From contig NZ_JACHMI010000001.1 of assembly GCF_014207985.1 (NCBI RefSeq), positions 8,477,001 to 8,541,000 on the forward strand: a stretch of 64,000 nucleotides of DNA, read 5' to 3'. Shown in pieces: positions 40,565 to 49,461 of the stretch. The notes under the pieces are model-generated. The model ran no database searches, was not told the origin of the DNA, and saw only the letters and a program-made list of their open reading frames with translations. This stretch comes from Nonomuraea rubra. Its GTDB lineage: Bacteria; Actinomycetota; Actinomycetes; Streptosporangiales; Streptosporangiaceae. The first letter of the stretch is position 1. The number at the start of each line of letters is the position of its first letter. The position numbers and the translations under genes are program-made.

Positions 40565-40583
40565 TATCGTCAAATCGACGATA
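40565..40583 (+). promoter_or_regulatory. Operator-like inverted repeat before nadA
   Basis: TATCGTC-AAATC-GACGATA is a perfect 7-bp inverted repeat ending 7 bp before the nadA ATG. It covers the likely -10 (TATCGT) and transcription start, a good place for a repressor of NAD synthesis, though the binding protein cannot be named. Confidence 0.5.
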
Positions 40584-40590
40584 AGGGGGT

Positions 40591-41748
40591 ATGGACATGG
40601 TTGCCCAGACCGGACTGCCGCTCTACGTCCTCGGCCGGGATGCCGATCCGCACAGCGAGAAGGGGGTCGACTGCCCCGGCGAGCTGCCGCCCGCCTCCGA
40701 CCCCGAGCTGGTGGACCGCGCGCGCAAGGCGAAGGCGGCGCTCGGCGACCGCCTGTTCGTGCTCGGCCATCACTACCAGCGTGACGAGGTCATCCAGTTC
40801 GCCGACGTGACGGGCGACTCCTTCAAGCTCGCCCAGCAGGCCGCCGCGCGGCCCGAGGCGGAGTTCATCGTCTTCTGCGGCGTGCACTTCATGGCCGAGT
40901 CCGCCGACATCCTGACGACCGACGCCCAGAGGGTGATCCTGCCTGACATGGCGGCGGGTTGTTCGATGGCCGACATGGCCACGTTCGACCAGGTCGAGGA
41001 GTGCTGGGAGGCTTTGGAGGACGCCGGGCTGGCCGATCAGGTGATCCCGGTCACGTACATGAACTCCAGTGCCGACATCAAGGCCTTCTGCGGCAGGAAC
41101 GGCGGCGCGGTCTGCACCTCCTCCAACGCCCGCCGCGCTCTCGACTGGGCGTTCGAGCAGGGGCGGAAGGTGCTGTTCCTGCCCGACCAGCACCTGGGCC
41201 GCAACACGGCGGTGCTGGAGATGGGCATGTCGCTGGACGACTGCGTGGTGTGGAACCCGCACCGCCCCAACGGCGGCCTGACGCAGGAGGAGCTGGAGCG
41301 CGCCAGGATGATCCTGTGGCGCGGCCACTGCTCGGTGCACGGCCGGTTCACCGCCGAGTCCGTGGACGACGTGCGCGAGCGCATCCCCGGCGTGAACGTG
41401 CTGGTGCACCCCGAGTGCCGGCACGAGGTCGTGCTCAAGGCCGACCACGTCGGCTCCACCGAGCACATCATCAAGACGCTGGAGGCGGCGCCCGCGGGTT
41501 CGAGCTGGGCCATCGGCACGGAGCTGAACCTGGTCAAGCGGCTGGCCCAGACCTTCCCCGACAAGAACATCTCGTTCCTCGACCGCACGGTCTGCTACTG
41601 CTCGACCATGAACAGGATCGACCTGCCGCACCTGGTGTGGGCGCTGGAGTCGCTGGTGCTCGGCGACGTCGTCAACCAGATCACCGTGGACGCCGACACC
41701 ACCCACTGGGCCAAGGTCGCGCTCGACCGCATGCTCGCCCTGCCATAG
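40591..41748 (+). CDS. nadA: Quinolinate synthase
   Basis: A 385-residue NadA that condenses iminoaspartate with dihydroxyacetone phosphate using a [4Fe-4S] cluster. The sequence contains LFVLGHHYQRDEVIQFADVT, FCGVHFMAESADI, PDMAAGCSMADM, NSSADIKAFCG, HPECRHEV and SFLDRTVCYCSTMNRID; the cluster Cys are among these. AAGGGGG directly precedes the ATG. No nadB or nadC is next to it in this window. It is divergent from erpA and ends 3 bp before the convergent SIMPL gene. Confidence 0.97.
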   Translation: MDMVAQTGLPLYVLGRDADPHSEKGVDCPGELPPASDPELVDRARKAKAALGDRLFVLGHHYQRDEVIQFADVTGDSFKLAQQAAARPEAEFIVFCGVHFMAESADILTTDAQRVILPDMAAGCSMADMATFDQVEECWEALEDAGLADQVIPVTYMNSSADIKAFCGRNGGAVCTSSNARRALDWAFEQGRKVLFLPDQHLGRNTAVLEMGMSLDDCVVWNPHRPNGGLTQEELERARMILWRGHCSVHGRFTAESVDDVRERIPGVNVLVHPECRHEVVLKADHVGSTEHIIKTLEAAPAGSSWAIGTELNLVKRLAQTFPDKNISFLDRTVCYCSTMNRIDLPHLVWALESLVLGDVVNQITVDADTTHWAKVALDRMLALP

Positions 41749-41751
41749 GCG

Positions 41752-42357
41752 TCAGGCGAACTCGTAACCGAGCTTCACCTGCACCGTGAGGCTCTGGCGG
41801 CCGGGGCTGATCGAGGCGTCGCTCTCGGCCGCCAGGGTCTGCGCCATCTGCCGCATCGGCACCGGCGGCGCGCCCGCGACCTCCTCGACCTGAACCACCC
41901 GGCCCAGCGGGCGGCCGGCCAGCTCGGCGTACTGTGCCGCCTTGGCCGCCGCCTGCCTGAACGCCCTGACCCTGGCCTCGGCCAGCGCCTGGCCCGGCTC
42001 CGCCACCTCGAAGGCCACGCCGTGCAGCCTGGCCTCCTCGCCCACGCCGACCACGGTGTCGATGACGTGATCGCCCCTGCTCACGTCACGCACGACGACC
42101 TGGAGCCCCTGCGCCGCCCGGTAGGCCGACACCTTCGGGTACGACTCGTACTCGGGGCCCAGGGACAGCTCCGCGGTGGACAGGTCCTCCGGCGCGATCC
42201 CCGCCTGCCGCAGCGCCTCACCCAGCCGGGCCGCCGCGGCCCGCGCCGCGGCGAACGCCTCGCCGGCCGAGGCCCTGCGGACCTCGACCCCCGCGTGCAG
42301 CCGCAGCGTGTCGGGCGCGACCAGGACGGAGCCCTCGCCGGTCACGGTGATGTCCAC
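41752..42357 (-). CDS. SIMPL-domain (DUF541) protein
   Basis: A 201-residue SIMPL protein: it starts MDITVTGEGSVLVAPDTLRL, has the central GLQVVVRDVSRGDHVIDTVV and ends in QSLTVQVKLGYEFA. No signal peptide is seen, so unlike the periplasmic members of other phyla it would be cytosolic. The function of the family is unclear (oligomeric ring proteins, oxidative-stress links). A GTG start follows AAGGAG. It lies downstream of the kinase gene at 42413 on the same strand with 55 bp between. Confidence 0.88.
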   Translation of the reverse strand: MDITVTGEGSVLVAPDTLRLHAGVEVRRASAGEAFAAARAAAARLGEALRQAGIAPEDLSTAELSLGPEYESYPKVSAYRAAQGLQVVVRDVSRGDHVIDTVVGVGEEARLHGVAFEVAEPGQALAEARVRAFRQAAAKAAQYAELAGRPLGRVVQVEEVAGAPPVPMRQMAQTLAAESDASISPGRQSLTVQVKLGYEFA

Positions 42358-42412
42358 GAGCCCCAGCTCCTTCCGGGCGGGTTCAGCCTCGATCCTAGAA
42401 CGGCCGGCGCGG

Positions 42413-44503
42413 CTACGGGGAGACCCGGCCGAAGCGGAAGCCCATCTTGTCGAACTCCGCCTTCTTGCCCGCCGTCGCCAGCACCCGGCTCACCTTCCCC
42501 GACAGGTCGATCACCACCGCCTCGTACCCGCCGCCCTTCGCCCGCCACACCGCGAGGTGGTCGTCGTCCCACCAGCCGATCAGCCGGTTGCTGGCGAACG
42601 GGATCTCGATCGGCTCCGCGTCGCCGCCCGAGGTGGGGCGGGCGCACAGCGAGGTGCCCGCCGAGCTGCAGTGGGCCAGGAAGCGGGTGCCGGACGGGGA
42701 GATGTCGTCGCCCTCCACCCACACGGGCGTGCCCACGCCGGACAGCGTGCGCACCACCTTGCCGTTCAGGTCGTAGAACCTCATCCGGCCGCCGGTCCAG
42801 GTGCCCACGGCCTGCCCGCCCGCGTCCCAGAAGAAGCGCCACTCCCCCGCGCCGGCGTCCTTGATCTCGAACGTCCTCCCCTTCTCGGCGGCCACGTCGA
42901 TGATGCCGAAGCCGTACTCGACGGTCTCGCCGCCGCTGCTCTTGTAGAGGGTGACCAGGCCGTACCTGCCGTCGGGCGACCAGCGGGGCGTGGTGGGGAA
43001 GACCGGTTTGGGGCTGAGCTTGACGACGCGTCTGGCGTCGCTGACGTGGTCGATGATGGAGACGGTCGCGTACAGGTCGGTGCTGTAGTCCACGTCGGTG
43101 CCCAGGGCCCGGTTGGTGGCGGGGTCGAGGGCGTACTCGAAGTAGCGGGTGTCGGAGGTGAAGCGGCCGGTGGCGTGCTTCCTGACGTAGAGGCGCTTGC
43201 CGCTGTCCACGGTGTAGGAGGCGAGCCTGATGGGGTCGCCGTCGCGCTCCTCCAGCTTCACCGACGTGCCGGGGAGGGTGAGCGCGCGGGCGGTCGGCGG
43301 TGCCGTGGTGCTGGGCGGGGGCGAGGTGGTGGGCGGGGGCGAGGTGGTGGCCGCCGCGGCGGTGGTCGGTGCGGGCGAGGTGGTGCGCTCGGGGATCCCC
43401 GACAGGCGTACGGCGACGAACGCGCTGGCGGCGGCGAGCACGAGCGCGCCCGCGACCCCGCCCGCGACCACCCAGCCGGTACGCCTGCGCCCCGCCGGGC
43501 TGGTGGCCGGGCCGGGCACGTAGGGCCCTTGCTGCACCCCCGGCGGCCGGTACACGCCCGGCCCGAAACCCGGTGCTCCGCTCGGCAGGCTCCCCGCGGC
43601 GGCGCTGCCTGGTGCGGCCGCGGCCGTGCCCTGCTGCAGGAGGGCGGGTGCCGGACCGCGGGGGCCGCTGGGCGGGGTGGGGCCGGTGGGGGCGCTGTGG
43701 CCGAGGAGGCGCATGAGGGCCTCGCTCGACGACGGGCGCCTGGCGGGGTCCTTGGCCAGGCAGTCCGTGACCAGCGCGCGCAGCGCGGGATCGGCCAGCG
43801 AGCCGGTGTCGGCCTCGGTGTGCAGGATCCGGTTGACCACCGCCGGCACGCTGTCCTGCCCGAACGGCGGCTGCCCCGACGCGGCGAACAGCAGCGTGCA
43901 CGCCCACGCGAACAGGTCCGACTTCGGCCCGGGGCCGCTCTCCGTGAGCTGCTCGGGCGCCATGTACGACGGCGTGCCGATCACCGCGCCGGTGAGCGTC
44001 GAGGTCAGGTCGAGCGCCTTGGCGATGCCGAAGTCGATCACTCGCGGCCCGTCGGAGGCGAGCACCACGTTCGACGGCTTGAAGTCCCGGTGCACGATGC
44101 CGGCCTGGTGGATGGCGACCAGCGCGGTGACGGTGCCGATGGCCAGCCGGTGCAGCGAGGTGCCCGCTCGGGGGCCCTGCTCGCGTACGACGTCGGTCAG
44201 GGTGGGGCCGTCGATGTACTCGCTGACGATGTACGGCCGCCCGCCGAACAGCCCGGTCTCGACGACCTGGGCCGTGCAGAACGGCGCCACCCGCCTGGCC
44301 AGCGCCACCTCGCGGACGAACCGCTCCGACGCCTCGGCGTCGCCGGCCAGGTCGGCGCGCAGGAGCTTGAGCGCCACCTTGCCGCCGGTGGGGTTCGTGG
44401 CGAGGTAGACGATGCCCTGCCCGCCCTCGCCGAGCCGCCCGGCCAGGCGGTACTCGCCCACCGTCGCGGGGTCCCCAGCTCTCAGGGCCGCGAGGTCCGG
44501 CAT
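42413..44503 (-). CDS. Transmembrane Ser/Thr protein kinase with propeller-like outer domain
   Basis: A 696-residue Hanks-type kinase: P-loop LGEGGQGIVY, Lys46 in VALKLL, catalytic HRDFKPSN (Asp140), DFGIAK (about 157) and GTPSYMAPEQLTES. A Pro/Ala linker and one membrane helix (WVVAGGVAGALVLAAASAFV) follow, then a Thr/Pro stalk (TTSPPPTTSPPPS). The outer domain of about 280 residues has repeating beta units (SPDGRYGLVTLY, MRFYDLNGKVVRTLSGVG, ISPSGTRFLAHC, AVWRAKGGGYEAVVIDL) that suggest a beta-propeller sensor. It differs from the two kinases at 21-24 kb. The ligand is unknown. It is probably followed by the SIMPL gene in one unit. Confidence 0.92.
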   Translation of the reverse strand: MPDLAALRAGDPATVGEYRLAGRLGEGGQGIVYLATNPTGGKVALKLLRADLAGDAEASERFVREVALARRVAPFCTAQVVETGLFGGRPYIVSEYIDGPTLTDVVREQGPRAGTSLHRLAIGTVTALVAIHQAGIVHRDFKPSNVVLASDGPRVIDFGIAKALDLTSTLTGAVIGTPSYMAPEQLTESGPGPKSDLFAWACTLLFAASGQPPFGQDSVPAVVNRILHTEADTGSLADPALRALVTDCLAKDPARRPSSSEALMRLLGHSAPTGPTPPSGPRGPAPALLQQGTAAAAPGSAAAGSLPSGAPGFGPGVYRPPGVQQGPYVPGPATSPAGRRRTGWVVAGGVAGALVLAAASAFVAVRLSGIPERTTSPAPTTAAAATTSPPPTTSPPPSTTAPPTARALTLPGTSVKLEERDGDPIRLASYTVDSGKRLYVRKHATGRFTSDTRYFEYALDPATNRALGTDVDYSTDLYATVSIIDHVSDARRVVKLSPKPVFPTTPRWSPDGRYGLVTLYKSSGGETVEYGFGIIDVAAEKGRTFEIKDAGAGEWRFFWDAGGQAVGTWTGGRMRFYDLNGKVVRTLSGVGTPVWVEGDDISPSGTRFLAHCSSAGTSLCARPTSGGDAEPIEIPFASNRLIGWWDDDHLAVWRAKGGGYEAVVIDLSGKVSRVLATAGKKAEFDKMGFRFGRVSP

Positions 44504-44642
44504 TGGCGACTCCCCCTATATGGCGTGTTTCCCGCCATTCTGGTGGGTCGCCCGGGGTTCCGTCATGTGTTCGGGGAAGGCGCGCGGGCGGCTCGGGTGA
44601 CGCCCGCCGGGCGCGGGGCTCGGACGACGGTGGCCGCCGGGG

Positions 44643-46106
44643 TCAGGTGGCCGCGTCGGCGACGGCCTGGGGGGCGCGGAGCCGGAGGTGGCGGCCGGCC
44701 AGGGGCAGGCGTACGTGCTCGGCCGCGAGCTCGCCCGCCAGGTGGCCCGCGCAGCCGTCGGGGTCGTCCGAGCTGATCACGGTGACGGGCACGTCGGGGA
44801 ACGGCGTCTCGGCCCGCAGCCGGCGCAGGTCGGCGGCCATGCCGCGGCGGGCCAGCCACTCCCCCGCCGCCGCCGCGAGCACCCTGCCCGTGCCGTAGAC
44901 GCCCGACGGGTCGGCCGTCCCGGTGAGCAGCCGGTGCGCGGGCGGCCCCGTCAGGCGGGCCAGGGCGGTGGCGCCCCAGGTGCGGCCCACCGCGGGCAGC
45001 CACCTGCCGGCGGTCCCGGCGAACGGCAGCGGCCGGCGCTCGCCCGCGCAGGCGGGCTCCACCAGCACCAGCCTGGCCAGGCACAGCGGGTGCAGCCTGG
45101 CGAACGCCTCCGCGTGCCAGCACGCCACCCCGTCGGCGATGAGGGTCACCCGCTGGGGGTGCGGGGGCGACAGCGCGGCCAGCCTGGCGACCTCGCCGTA
45201 CAGAGTGGGCGGGACGGGTGCGCACGGGCTGAGCCCGAGGCCGGGCCGGTCGAACCGGATGACGCGGTGACCGCCCGCGAGCCGCGCGGCCACCGCGTCC
45301 CAGTGGAACCACGCTCCGGCCAGCCCGGCCGTGATCAGCACCGCCGGCCCGGCCCCCTGCACGACGACATGCGCCCGCCCGCATCCCGCCACAGAGTCCG
45401 TCCCGCTGCGGGTGCCGCTCCAGGCGGGGGCGTCGTCCGTACGGACCCGGGCGCCGCCCACCCCTCCCATGCGGCCGGGCGCGATCCTCGGCCCGGCCTC
45501 CTCGGGGTCGTCGGCGACGAGCAGCCGCAGCGCGACGTACACCAGCCACACCGCGATCATCGTGAGCTGGGCGCGATGCGCGAGCCCCACGCCGTGCCCG
45601 GCGGCCTGCGCGAGCGCGGTGACCAGGGTGGCGGCCAGGGTCAGCCACGTGAGCAGCCACGACGCCCGCGACGCCCAGCGCGCGCTGAGCAGCATCATGG
45701 CCGCCAGCACGGCGACCGTCCCCAGCACCCGCGCCAGCCCGTGCGCCACGTGCGCGAAGGACGCCTCCCGCCGCCCGCACAGCGGATCGCTGAGCGCGGC
45801 GCAGTCCAGCGGGAACAGCCCGGCCACGAGGGTGAGGAGCCCGAACGCGGCCAGCGCCAGCCAGCCCGGCCACTCGCGCGCCACCCTCGGCACCAGCGCC
45901 ACCCCCGCCAGGCAGGCCAGCCCCGACAGGACGTCGCTGACCCTGAACAGCCGCGTCCACGGCTGGTCGCCGGCGGCCAGCTCGCTGACGTACCCCTCGG
46001 TCCTGTCCACGGCGGGCGTGGTGAACTGGCCGGTCACCCAGGCGCTGCCGAGCACCGCCGCCACGATGAACGCGCACGCGGCGAGCACGAACAACCTTCG
46101 CTCCAC
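44643..46106 (-). CDS. DUF998 membrane domain fused to a degenerate alpha/beta-hydrolase
   Basis: A 487-residue protein. The N-terminal ~200 residues are a six-helix DUF998-type domain (FVLAACAFIVAAVLGSAW at the start, GLFPLDCAALSDPLC in the loop). The C-terminal part is an alpha/beta-hydrolase fold: VVVQGAGPAVLITAGLAGAW, HRVIRFDRPGLGLSP and the terminal AGRHLRLRAPQ with its His. At the nucleophile elbow, where GHSMGG is usual, it reads ADGVAC, so the catalytic Ser is replaced by Gly. It is probably not an active esterase; a binding or regulatory role is possible. The ATG at 46106 starts MERRLF. Confidence 0.8.
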   Translation of the reverse strand: MERRLFVLAACAFIVAAVLGSAWVTGQFTTPAVDRTEGYVSELAAGDQPWTRLFRVSDVLSGLACLAGVALVPRVAREWPGWLALAAFGLLTLVAGLFPLDCAALSDPLCGRREASFAHVAHGLARVLGTVAVLAAMMLLSARWASRASWLLTWLTLAATLVTALAQAAGHGVGLAHRAQLTMIAVWLVYVALRLLVADDPEEAGPRIAPGRMGGVGGARVRTDDAPAWSGTRSGTDSVAGCGRAHVVVQGAGPAVLITAGLAGAWFHWDAVAARLAGGHRVIRFDRPGLGLSPCAPVPPTLYGEVARLAALSPPHPQRVTLIADGVACWHAEAFARLHPLCLARLVLVEPACAGERRPLPFAGTAGRWLPAVGRTWGATALARLTGPPAHRLLTGTADPSGVYGTGRVLAAAAGEWLARRGMAADLRRLRAETPFPDVPVTVISSDDPDGCAGHLAGELAAEHVRLPLAGRHLRLRAPQAVADAAT

Positions 46107-46153
46107 GTAACAATTAGATCACTCCGGGCTACCTCCGCCCAGAAGCACCCCGG

Positions 46154-46708
46154 TCAGAGCCCCGGAGCGCCCCAGACAGGGAACCAGCGGCTGAGATCCT
46201 TCTCCAGCGGGAGCTCGCCCTCCAGAGCTCCCCTGGCCTGCAGTTCGAGCGGGTTGTCGCGCCTCTGCCCCGGCAGCGGGGCGAACGGGTAGAAGGTTCC
46301 GCGTTTGTACAGGTAAACCACGGCCAGCCGCCTGCCGTCACCGGCGAACGACACCAGCGAGCACAGCAGCGACGGCCCGAACCCGGCCCCCTCCAGCGTG
46401 GAGTTGACCGCGTGCAGCTCGGTGACCAGGTCGCCGAGCGCCTCCGCCGGGCGGCGGGCCAGCAGCCAGGTGTAGCCGTAGCCGTCGTCGGACTCCTCGA
46501 CGCGCTCCCCCAGCAGCGCCTTGGCGTCACTCTCCGCCGTGGCGAACGCGCCGCCCTCCGCGGCCCTGAACGCCACGGAGCCGAGCCCGGTGGGCACCAG
46601 CCCGGTGGCCGCCTGCAGCGTCACGGCCGCGGACGGCAGCGCGAACAGCGCGTCGAGGTCGGGCTTGACCGGTTTCGACCGGCCGAGCAGCGCGTCGAGC
46701 CAGCCCAT
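46154..46708 (-). CDS. pspAB: PspA-associated protein PspAB
   Basis: A 184-residue cytosolic protein beginning MGWLDALLGRSKPVKPDLDA and ending in a Trp-rich RWFPVWGAPGL, as in the PspAB family. It lies 6 bp after htpX and completes the actinobacterial phage-shock set. The biochemical role is unknown; association with PspA at the membrane is assumed from the conserved gene context. Confidence 0.82.
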   Translation of the reverse strand: MGWLDALLGRSKPVKPDLDALFALPSAAVTLQAATGLVPTGLGSVAFRAAEGGAFATAESDAKALLGERVEESDDGYGYTWLLARRPAEALGDLVTELHAVNSTLEGAGFGPSLLCSLVSFAGDGRRLAVVYLYKRGTFYPFAPLPGQRRDNPLELQARGALEGELPLEKDLSRWFPVWGAPGL

Positions 46709-46714
46709 GGACGT

Positions 46715-47614
46715 TCAGCCCCTTCCGAGTTGCCGGGAGATGTCGGCGAGCTGTTCGAGCCGGCGCTCCAGCGGCGGGTGGGTGGCGAACAGGCCGGCCA
46801 CCGACTGGCCCTTGGCCAGCGCCGGGGCGAAGTAGAAGGCGTTGAACGGCTCCGCCTCCCGCAGGTCCCTGGTCGGGATCCTGGCCATGTCGCCGGTCAC
46901 CTTGGTCAGCGCGCTGGCCAGGGCCGACGGCCGCTGCGTGAGCAGGGCGCCCGCCCGGTCGGCCGCCAGCTCGCGGTAGCGCGACAGGGCGCGGGTGAGC
47001 AGGAAGCTGACGGCGTACACGATGACGGAGACCAGCAGCACGATGGCGCCGATGGGCAGCCCGCCCTGGCCGCCGTTGCGGCGGCCCGCCAGCCCGCTGT
47101 AGAGCGCGAACCTGGTCATCAGGCCCGCCACGATCCCGAGGAACGAGGCGATCGTCATGACCGCCACGTCACGGTGGGCGACGTGGGACAGCTCGTGGGC
47201 GATCACGCCCTCCAGCTCCTGCGGCTCCAGGCGGCGCAGGATGCCGGTCGTCACGCAGACGACCGCCTTCTTCTGGTTGCGGCCGGTGGCGAACGCGTTG
47301 GGGACGTCTGAATCCGCGATCGCCACCCGCGGCTTGGGCATGTCGGCCAGCGCGCACAGCCTGTCGATCAGGCCGTGCAGCTCAGGGGCCTCCTGCGGCG
47401 AGACCTCCCGCCCGTGCATCGCGAACAGCGCGATGCGGTCGGACAGGAAGTACTGCACCAGCAGCAGGCCGCCCGCCAGCACCAGCACGGTCAGCGCCCG
47501 CACGCCGAGGGCGACGAGGACGCCGACGAACACGACGTAGAGCAGCCCGAGCAGGAACATCGTCACGACCATGCGGCTGGTCAGGCCGCGGTCGGACGCG
47601 AACCGCGTACGCAC
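46715..47614 (-). CDS. htpX: Membrane zinc metalloprotease HtpX
   Basis: A 299-residue M48B protease with four membrane helices and the zinc motif HELSH in EGVIAHELSHVAHRDVAVM, with the third ligand Glu in RYRELAADRAGALLT. It degrades misfolded membrane proteins during envelope stress. A GTG at 47614 starts 4 nt after the pspAA stop. It belongs to the pspA-pspAA-htpX-pspAB cluster. Confidence 0.95.
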   Translation of the reverse strand: MRTRFASDRGLTSRMVVTMFLLGLLYVVFVGVLVALGVRALTVLVLAGGLLLVQYFLSDRIALFAMHGREVSPQEAPELHGLIDRLCALADMPKPRVAIADSDVPNAFATGRNQKKAVVCVTTGILRRLEPQELEGVIAHELSHVAHRDVAVMTIASFLGIVAGLMTRFALYSGLAGRRNGGQGGLPIGAIVLLVSVIVYAVSFLLTRALSRYRELAADRAGALLTQRPSALASALTKVTGDMARIPTRDLREAEPFNAFYFAPALAKGQSVAGLFATHPPLERRLEQLADISRQLGRG

Positions 47615-47618
47615 GGGC

Positions 47619-47897
47619 TCAGCCCGGGATGAGGCCTTGGTCGCCCAGCATCTCCCGGACCTCCTCGATCGAGGCGTCCGCGGGGGGAAGGATCAGCTCT
47701 GACGGCTCAAGGCTGTCGTCGGGAAGCGCCTTGCCCACGTGGCGCACCTTGTCGAGCAACGCGTGCAGCTTGACCCTGAAGGCCTTCTCGTCGCTGGCCT
47801 CGATGGCCGCTTCGAGCTCGCTGTCCAGCTCGTTGAGGACCGAGATGTCGTCGGCGGAGATCTCCACCTGACCCTCGCCCATGATCCTGACGATCAT
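47619..47897 (-). CDS. pspAA: PspA-associated protein PspAA
   Basis: A 92-residue acidic protein: it begins MIVRIMGEGQVEISADD and contains LLDKVRHVGKALPDDSLEPS, typical of PspAA. Its ATG overlaps the pspA stop (ATGA), indicating coupled translation. It probably binds or regulates PspA; its mechanism is not known. Confidence 0.9.
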   Translation of the reverse strand: MIVRIMGEGQVEISADDISVLNELDSELEAAIEASDEKAFRVKLHALLDKVRHVGKALPDDSLEPSELILPPADASIEEVREMLGDQGLIPG

Positions 47898-48721
47898 GCA
47901 CCCTCCCCGGGCTGGCGGTACTGCTGGGTCTGGCCGCCCTGCTGCTGGGGCTGCGCCTGCGGCTGGGGCTGGGCCTGCTGCTGCGGCTGGCCCTGCTCGA
48001 TCGCCGACTGCGGCGCCGGGCCCTGGCCCAGCTCGGCCTTCATCCTGGCCAGCTCCAGCTCGACGTCCATGCCGCCGCCCATGCGGTCGAGCTCGGCCTG
48101 GATGTCGTCGCCGCGGGTGCCGCTGAAGTCGTCGAGCGCGCCGCTGGCCAGCAGCTCGTCGATGGCGCCCGCACGGGCCTGCATCTGCGCCGTCTTGTCC
48201 TCGGCACGCTGGATCGCCAGGCCGACGTCGCCCATCTCCTCGGAGATGCCGGAGAACGCCTCGTTGATGCGCGTCTGCGCCTCGGCGGCGGTGTACGTGG
48301 CCTTGATCGTCTCCTTCTTCGTGCGGAAGGAGTCGACCTTGGCCTGCAGCCGCTGGGAAGCCGTGGTCAGCTTCTCCTCCTCGGCCTGCAGGTTGTCGTG
48401 CTGCACCTTCAGGTCGGCCATCTGCGTCTGCAGGCTGGACCGGCGCTGCAGCGCCTCACGGGCCAGGTCCTCGCGCCCGACGGACAGCGCCTTGCGGCCC
48501 TGCTCCTCCAGCCGCGTGGCCTGCTTCTCAAGTCCGGAGATCTGCAGCTCCACCCTCTTACGCGAGGTGGCGACGTCGGCCACCCCCCGCCGCACCTTCT
48601 GCAGCAGCTCCAGCTGCCGCTGATAGGAGTAGTCAAGGGTCTCGCGCGGATCCTCCATCTTGTCCAGGGCCTTGTTGGCCTTGGACTTGAAGATCATCGA
48701 AAGTCTCTTCATCACGCTCAT
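47894..48721 (-). CDS. pspA: Phage shock protein A / Vipp1-IM30 family
   Basis: A 275-residue ESCRT-III-like membrane-repair protein. An amphipathic N-terminus (MSVMKRLSMIFKSKANKALD) is followed by long coiled-coil helices (SYQRQLELLQKVRRGVADV and onwards) and a Gln/Pro-rich C-terminal tail (QQQAQPQPQAQPQQQGG) unusual outside actinobacteria. It binds stressed membranes and prevents proton leakage. The ATG at 48721 fits the family; the in-frame extension to 48766 does not. It is the first gene of the psp cluster. Confidence 0.95.
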   Translation of the reverse strand: MSVMKRLSMIFKSKANKALDKMEDPRETLDYSYQRQLELLQKVRRGVADVATSRKRVELQISGLEKQATRLEEQGRKALSVGREDLAREALQRRSSLQTQMADLKVQHDNLQAEEEKLTTASQRLQAKVDSFRTKKETIKATYTAAEAQTRINEAFSGISEEMGDVGLAIQRAEDKTAQMQARAGAIDELLASGALDDFSGTRGDDIQAELDRMGGGMDVELELARMKAELGQGPAPQSAIEQGQPQQQAQPQPQAQPQQQGGQTQQYRQPGEGA

Positions 48722-48834
48722 GCGCGTCGGCCGTCCCCTTCTAGGTCGTGCTGGTGTCAATCCCAATGCAGCGCAGCCGCCTTGGGATTACCCTACGCAT
48801 AACGCACGGGGGCGTCACTAAGTTGCAGTCCAGG

Positions 48835-48846
48835 TAGGGTTGACGT
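48835..48846 (+). promoter_or_regulatory. -10 box of a predicted leaderless transcript
   Basis: TAGGGT (48835-48840) ends 6 nt before the GTG at 48847, with no ribosome-binding site. Confidence 0.55.
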
Positions 48847-49458
48847 GTGTTGCGACGCCGTTCCCAAACCTCCGTGGACGACACCCCCGTCCCCGTTGAC
48901 GATCCTAAGCCCCAGGGTAAAGGTCGTCCCACACCCAAGCGCCGGGAAGCCGAAGGCAAGCGGCGCCAGTACGTCTCCGCGCCGAAAGACCGCAAAGAGG
49001 CATACCGGCAGATGCGGGCCAAGCAGGCCGCCGAGCGCGATCGGGCCCGCCAGGGCATGCTCGCAGGTGACGAGCGGTATCTGCCCGTTCGTGACAAGGG
49101 CCCGGCGCGCAAGTTCGCGCGCGACTGGGTCGACTCGCGGCGGCTCCCGAGCCAGTATTTCCTGCCGTTCTCGCTACTGATCCTCCTGGCCACGTGGATT
49201 CCGTGGCCGATGGCGGTGCGCGCGCAGGTCCTCGGCTACGTCGTCACGATCGGCTGGCCGATCATGATGATCGGCGTGCTCTTCACCTCGGTCTACGTGT
49301 CGTGGAAGGTGAAGAAGCTGGTGGCGGAGAAGCTGCCCGGCGAGAGCGTCAAGGGCGTGGGCTTCTACGCGGCCATGCGGGCGCTGCAGATCCGCAAGCT
49401 GCGCTTCCCGCCGCCCCAGGTGCTGCCCGGCGGCAAGCCGGTGCCGCCGAAGCGCTAG
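48847..49458 (+). CDS. DUF3043 membrane protein
   Basis: A 203-residue protein with a long positively charged cytosolic N-terminus (KGRPTPKRREAEGKRRQYV, then RKEAYRQMRAKQAAERDRAR), a conserved SRRLPSQYFLPFS, two membrane helices and a KLRFPPPQVLPGG tail. It matches the DUF3043 family found throughout actinobacteria, with no known function. The GTG at 48847 is directly behind a -10 box. It is divergent from pspA and converges on the SMI1/KNR4-like gene with a 3-bp gap. Confidence 0.9.
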   Translation: MLRRRSQTSVDDTPVPVDDPKPQGKGRPTPKRREAEGKRRQYVSAPKDRKEAYRQMRAKQAAERDRARQGMLAGDERYLPVRDKGPARKFARDWVDSRRLPSQYFLPFSLLILLATWIPWPMAVRAQVLGYVVTIGWPIMMIGVLFTSVYVSWKVKKLVAEKLPGESVKGVGFYAAMRALQIRKLRFPPPQVLPGGKPVPPKR

Positions 49459-49461
49459 CCG

